Shown in pieces: positions 60,132 to 64,000 of a stretch of DNA of 64,000 nucleotides (positions are counted from its first letter, which is position 1; every line of letters begins with the position of its first letter). This DNA comes from Sipunculus nudus (Eukaryota; Annelida; Sipuncula; Golfingiida; Sipunculidae): NCBI GenBank assembly GCA_026874595.1, contig CM049321.1, positions 5,137,479-5,201,478 of the forward strand, written 5' to 3'. The position numbers and the translations under genes were made by a program. Below the pieces are notes generated by a model that saw nothing but the letters and a program-made list of their open reading frames with translations, did not search any database and was not told the origin of the DNA.

Positions 60132-61188
60132 AAAAGTCAATCATGCTCTTTCTTTTTAAATTAAGTTTGTATTTATTTTGATTAAAAAAGGGTTCGTGCC
60201 ATGGTTACAGGGGCGAAGCCAGGATTGAGGGAGGGGAGGGGGGCATGATAAGTTGCGGAGCCAGAAATTCGAAAACGGAGGCGCTTATAGAATTGCCACT
60301 ATGAAAACAGTTATATATTGTTACGGAACATAATATCAACAGATCACGTAGTCGTGACGAGCATAAATTTTGTCATGGAGATAATAAAAATTAGATTTTG
60401 TTACACTAGGCAGCGTGAAATGTCTAGGGGAATGAATGAATAAGTCAGTGTTTTTTTTTGTTAACAATTAATAATAATTTATTCTTAAAACAATCCTAAC
60501 ATAACAATACACTAATTATTGTAATCAATACAATTGCACAGAAAAACAACAGTACAACAGCAAATCAATACAATTAAACAGTATAATAAATAAAGTGTAC
60601 AGTACCTGAATACCACCACTGTCACAGCGTCAACAAGTCCTTTAAAACTAATAATCCAGATGGAAAGTTCACATAAATCTTCTCAGAGAATAATAGTCCA
60701 ATTCTATCACAAAATCAGTCTGCCGTAATCCAAAAGTGAAGCTTTTGTAATAATCACGATAGCAAACTGGAGACAGGCCGCCCTAAATCTGCATAGAGAT
60801 CGTAGAATCCCTGAAACTACTGCAGTTATCAGATAGGTCCAAAACTGACTCACACTCTTCCGGTTCCGCTGGAATATTTCTAAAACACAGCCCCTATTTA
60901 TAACTGCTCATCCGAGAATTTTAGAAACTCCTATTTCACGAACAATCGAAAGATCCCAACAATATATAATGTACACGCCCAAAGAACATCACAAGACTCG
61001 CGCTCGTAGAGCGCGACCAGCCCAGACAGTCCCAGATTAGCGCGCGCTGTATTTCTACACGTCAGACCCAACATGTGGGCCGTGCCAGCTCGCGCGTCTC
61101 CCATGGCAACGGACAATGCTAGCGCTACACAGACACATGTAAGACTGCTGCACACCTGTAATAATATAGTGTATATGCACGTATATGT

Positions 61189-61228
<40 letters not shown>

Positions 61229-61865
61229 TACTATTATTAATAATATTATTATTACTATAAGTTATATATTTTAATGTATGAAAATATCATTTTTGTATTT
61301 TCATTTATGAACCATGGTTTCAATTAAGTTAGTTACAGGAGGGTATTGGAGGGGATATCCCCCTCTCATATCGGCACATTTTTTTGAATATGCAATTTAA
61401 AGAGGACATTTTGAGGCAATTTTCACAAAACAAATGAGTATTTTCTGTTCCTGAAAAATTGTTTCCTTAAGTCTTTGCATTGTGTTATCAAACTGTAGAG
61501 AGGTTCAATATTAAATATTTATATTTCTTCAAAATGAGGATATAAACTTTTAATCGTTTTCTAACAAGTCAATGGCTAAAAGGCGCATTTACATTTGTAA
61601 CTTGCAATATATTATCTATTAAATGTAATGCTCGGAGTGAAATAACTGATATATTGAAGTCCTATGTTAAACTTTACATTTAACTGGGTTTCATTGTCTC
61701 GACAGCACACAGGACTCCTAGGAGCACCGGTATCACAAGGGCCGCGAGATTGTTCACGGTCGACCCCAACCAGGGCCCGTTGTTCTGCAGCTGTTCTGCA
61801 GCTGTTCATTAATATCCTTATACTTAACTAATAAATTTGAAAGTAATACATTGCATACATTGCAG
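60132..61865. other. Non-coding, with an unidentified GC-rich repeat at about 60950-61140
   Basis: AT-rich with a GC-rich part containing GCGCGCTG, CTCGCGCG and CGCGCTCG motifs (about 60990-61130). It may be one end of a mobile element, but no matching end was found. (TA)n lies at about 61186-61228. No supported gene. Confidence 0.45.
61186..61228. repeat. (TA)n microsatellite
   Basis: Near-perfect TA repeat with a single AAATA interruption. Confidence 0.95.
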
Positions 61866-63134
61866 CTGGTGAAGCTGAAGGAGAAGCTGGTGAGGCTGAA
61901 GGAGAAGCTGGTGAGGCTGAAGGAGAGGCTGCTGAAGCTGAAGGAGAAGCTGGTGAGGCTGAAGGAGAAGCTGGTGAAGCTGAAGGAGAAGCTGGTGAGG
62001 CTGAAGGAGAAGCTGCTGAAGCTGAAGGAGAAGCTGGTGAGGCTGAAGGAGAAGCTGGTGAAGCTGAAGGAGAAGCTGGTGAGGCTGAAGGAGAAGCTGG
62101 TGAAGCTGAAGGAGAAGCTGGTGAGGCTGAAGGAGAAGCTGGTGAAGCTGAAGGAGAAGCTGGTGAAGCTGAAGGAGAAGCTGGTGAGGCTGAAGGAGAA
62201 GCTGGTGAGGCTGAAGGAGAAGCTGGTGAAGCTGAAGGAGAAGCTGGTGAGGCTGAAGGAGAAGCTGGTGAAGCTGAAGGAGAAGCTGGTGAGGCTGAAG
62301 GAGAAGCTGGTGAGGCTGAAGGAGAAGCTGGTGAAGCTGAAGGAGAAGCTGGTGAGGCTGAAGGAGAAGCTGGTGAAGCTGAAGGAGAAGCTGGTGAGGC
62401 TGAAGGAGAAGCTGGTGAGGCTGAAGGAGAAGCTGGTGAGGCTGAAGGAGAAGCTGGTGAAGCTGAAGGAGAAGCTGGTGAGGCTGAAGGAGAAGCTGGT
62501 GAAGCTGAAGGAGAAGCTGGTGAGGCTGAAGGAGAAGCTGGTGAGGCTGAAGGAGAAGCTGGTGGGGCTGAAGGAGAAGCTGGTGAGGCTGAAGGAGAAG
62601 CTGGTGAAGCTGAAGGAGAAGCTGGTGAGGCTGAAGGAGAAGCTGGTGAGGCTGAAGGAGAAGCTGGTGAGGCTGAAGGAGAAGCTGGTGAGGCTGAAGG
62701 AGAAGCTGGTGAAGCTGAAGGAGAAGCTGGTGAAGCTGGAGGAGAAGCTGGTGAAGCTGAAGGAGAAGCTGGTGAAGCTGGAGGAGAAGCTGGTGAAGCT
62801 GAAGGAGAAGCTGGTGAAGCTGAAGGAGAAGCTGGTGAGGCTGAAGGAGAAGCTGGTGAAGCTGGAGGAGAAGCTGGTGAGGCTGAAGGAGAAGCTGGTG
62901 AAGCTGAAGGAGAAGCTGGTGAGGCTGAAGGAGAAGCTGGTGAGGCTGAAGGAGAAGCTGGTGAAGCTGAAGGAGAAGCTGGTGAGGCTGAAGGAGAAGC
63001 TGGTGAAGCTGAAGGAGAAGCTGGTGAGGCTGAAGGAGAAGCTGGTGAGGCTGAAGGAGAAGCTGGTGAGGCTGAAGGAGAAGCTGGTGAAGCTGAAGGA
63101 GAAGCTGGTGAAGCTGAAGGAGAAGCTGGTGAGG

Positions 63135-63136
<2 letters not shown>
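61866..63136 (+). repeat. Array 4: 21-nt minisatellite, about 60 units
   Basis: Same unit as array 3, GAAGCTGGTGARGCTGAAGG plus A, very homogeneous, with rare GGA, CTG or GGG variants. Confidence 0.97.

Positions 63137-63181
<45 letters not shown>
61866..63181 (+). CDS. Exon-like GEAGEAE heptad array (possible alternative last exon of gene B or part of a paralogue)
   Basis: An acceptor-like ACATTGCAG ends at 61865. Using phase 1, as in gene B, the exon begins CT GGT GAA GCT and stays in the acidic frame for exactly 60 heptads (61868-63127). It then runs into a (TA)n tract as alternating Tyr-Ile codons and stops at TAA 63179-63181. Unlike gene B exon 3, it lacks the non-repeat segment before the array and the usual tail. 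Homogeneity is higher than in array 2 and no frameshift is present. Whether it is spliced to anything is unknown. The other forward frame and the reverse frame are also open because the unit is 21 nt without stops. Confidence 0.4.
63137..63180. repeat. (TA)n microsatellite abutting array 4
   Basis: About 22 TA units begin at the last heptad codon with no spacer. Confidence 0.95.
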
Positions 63182-63879
63182 CATATACATATTAATATTA
63201 GATTAAGCGAAAATTCCGAAAGGACGGCGAGTACTGGATGCGACCGGGGGGGGGGGGGGTCTCAAAGATTAAATCAGAATAGCAAGCTGCAGTGGAGGAA
63301 TGAGCGATAGCTTTAATTAACCAGAAGAAACCATTGTAAAATATCTAAGTAATCAATCAAAATCAATACAGAGAAAACCGTCTATTCTTTACAACATCGC
63401 AAACCAAATTGATGGAGGCCAAGGTCATTGGTCACATGTTAAAACATCTGCATTTGAGAGCTGCTGATTGGTTGTGGAGTGACATAAATATTCCAAACAA
63501 GGTAATTGTCAAAGAGAGGCTGCTTTATCCCTCGAGGGAGGCCTTGTCACTTGGCTAACAGATTCAGAAGTAACAGAAGGTTGCAAAATATTAAAATTGG
63601 TTTTCGTTATGGAGTGTTACATCTCATATTAGACCTTTGCTCCCTCATCGGCTTTAGTGTCAAATTGTGTAATAATGTTTAATTTTAAGAGGGACAAATT
63701 CCAATGGGCACCAACTGGTAGAACAGGCTATAGTCTAACACATGGTGGGGGACTATTTGTGCCTGAAAATCTTCGTCCATAATGGCGGAGCTGTAGGGCT
63801 GGTGGAGAGGCATGGGATATTAAAAATGATGATCTTATTTAAAATATATGATTCATGTATTGAAACTTTACATTGAAGG
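63182..63879. other. Intergenic sequence, no gene
   Basis: A G-run lies at about 63247-63259. No exon or signal sequence is recognised before the next array. Confidence 0.5.
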
Positions 63880-64000
63880 GGAAGGTACGTGTGGTGCTGC
63901 CGGTGAAGAGGGTGATGTGGGAGGAGGACTCTGAGGTGATGACGAAGAAGATGACGGAGAATGTGGTGGCTGAGGAAATGACGGTGGTGATGGAGATAAA
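63880..64000 (+). pseudogene. Start of a further heptad-type array, cut by the window edge
   Basis: In one frame it reads EGEGTCGAAGEEGDVGGGL then TGA, followed in other frames by GDDEEDDGE and GNDGGDGD. The units (GGTGATGACGAAGAAGATGA, GGTGGTGATGGAGAT) resemble array 2. Stops and frame changes within 120 bp suggest decay, as in array 2. The main body lies outside the window. Confidence 0.5.

Noticed and set aside
61754-63190. Minus-strand [14 protein letters not shown] frame of 478 codons over array 4
   Set aside because: It is a shadow of the homogeneous 21-nt repeat and begins in the (TA)n tract.

Overview
The window is AT-rich, intron-bearing animal DNA, most likely from a mollusc. The reasons are spliced genes with GT/AG introns, very high interspersed-repeat density, long (TA)n tracts, and Helentron-like elements with internal tandem repeats of the kind known from bivalves. 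No bacterial operon, tRNA, rRNA or CRISPR array is visible. The species assignment is inference.

Two gene families can be supported. The first is a set of plus-strand heptapeptide-repeat genes built on a 21-nt unit. Gene A (last exon only, 592-1421) encodes GDAAGDE heptads. A decayed, frame-broken relative (array 2, 3161-8640) encodes GDDAGDG heptads and shares its 3' flank with gene A. Gene B (coding 52653-59138, three coding exons) is a complete secreted protein: signal peptide, basic helix, a two-cysteine segment, then GEAGEAE heptads. A further exon-like array (61866-63181) uses the gene B heptad, and a broken array starts at the right edge (about 63880). Wherever an acceptor can be read before an array (gene A, gene B, 61866) it is phase 1. 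A LINE fragment sits inside the gene B array and supplies its present C-terminus.

The second family is a tandem pair of two-exon genes (22709-25249 and 30574-33066). Each encodes a 350-residue type II membrane protein with a class I SAM-dependent methyltransferase fold. They lie in a roughly 7.2-kb direct duplication (about 22390-29750 and 30250-37360) that also copied a tRNA-type SINE and a reverse-strand LINE fragment.

The rest is mostly mobile or repetitive DNA: a minisatellite at 10.0-10.9 kb split by a MITE; a 362-bp MITE with perfect 16-bp ends at 17867; a 3.6-kb segment with inverted motif clusters (18.43-22.06 kb); a dead pogo/Tigger-like element (37643-38833); a satellite element at 48.1-51.8 kb with a Helentron-like element nested inside; and a second Helentron-like copy in gene B intron 1. 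A promoter-like block at 45256-45400 may be the non-coding first exon of gene B. I see no enzymatic system linking the families. The most unusual object is the heptad-repeat locus, where satellite-style expansion, duplicated splice acceptors, amplified frameshifts and a LINE insertion act on coding exons.
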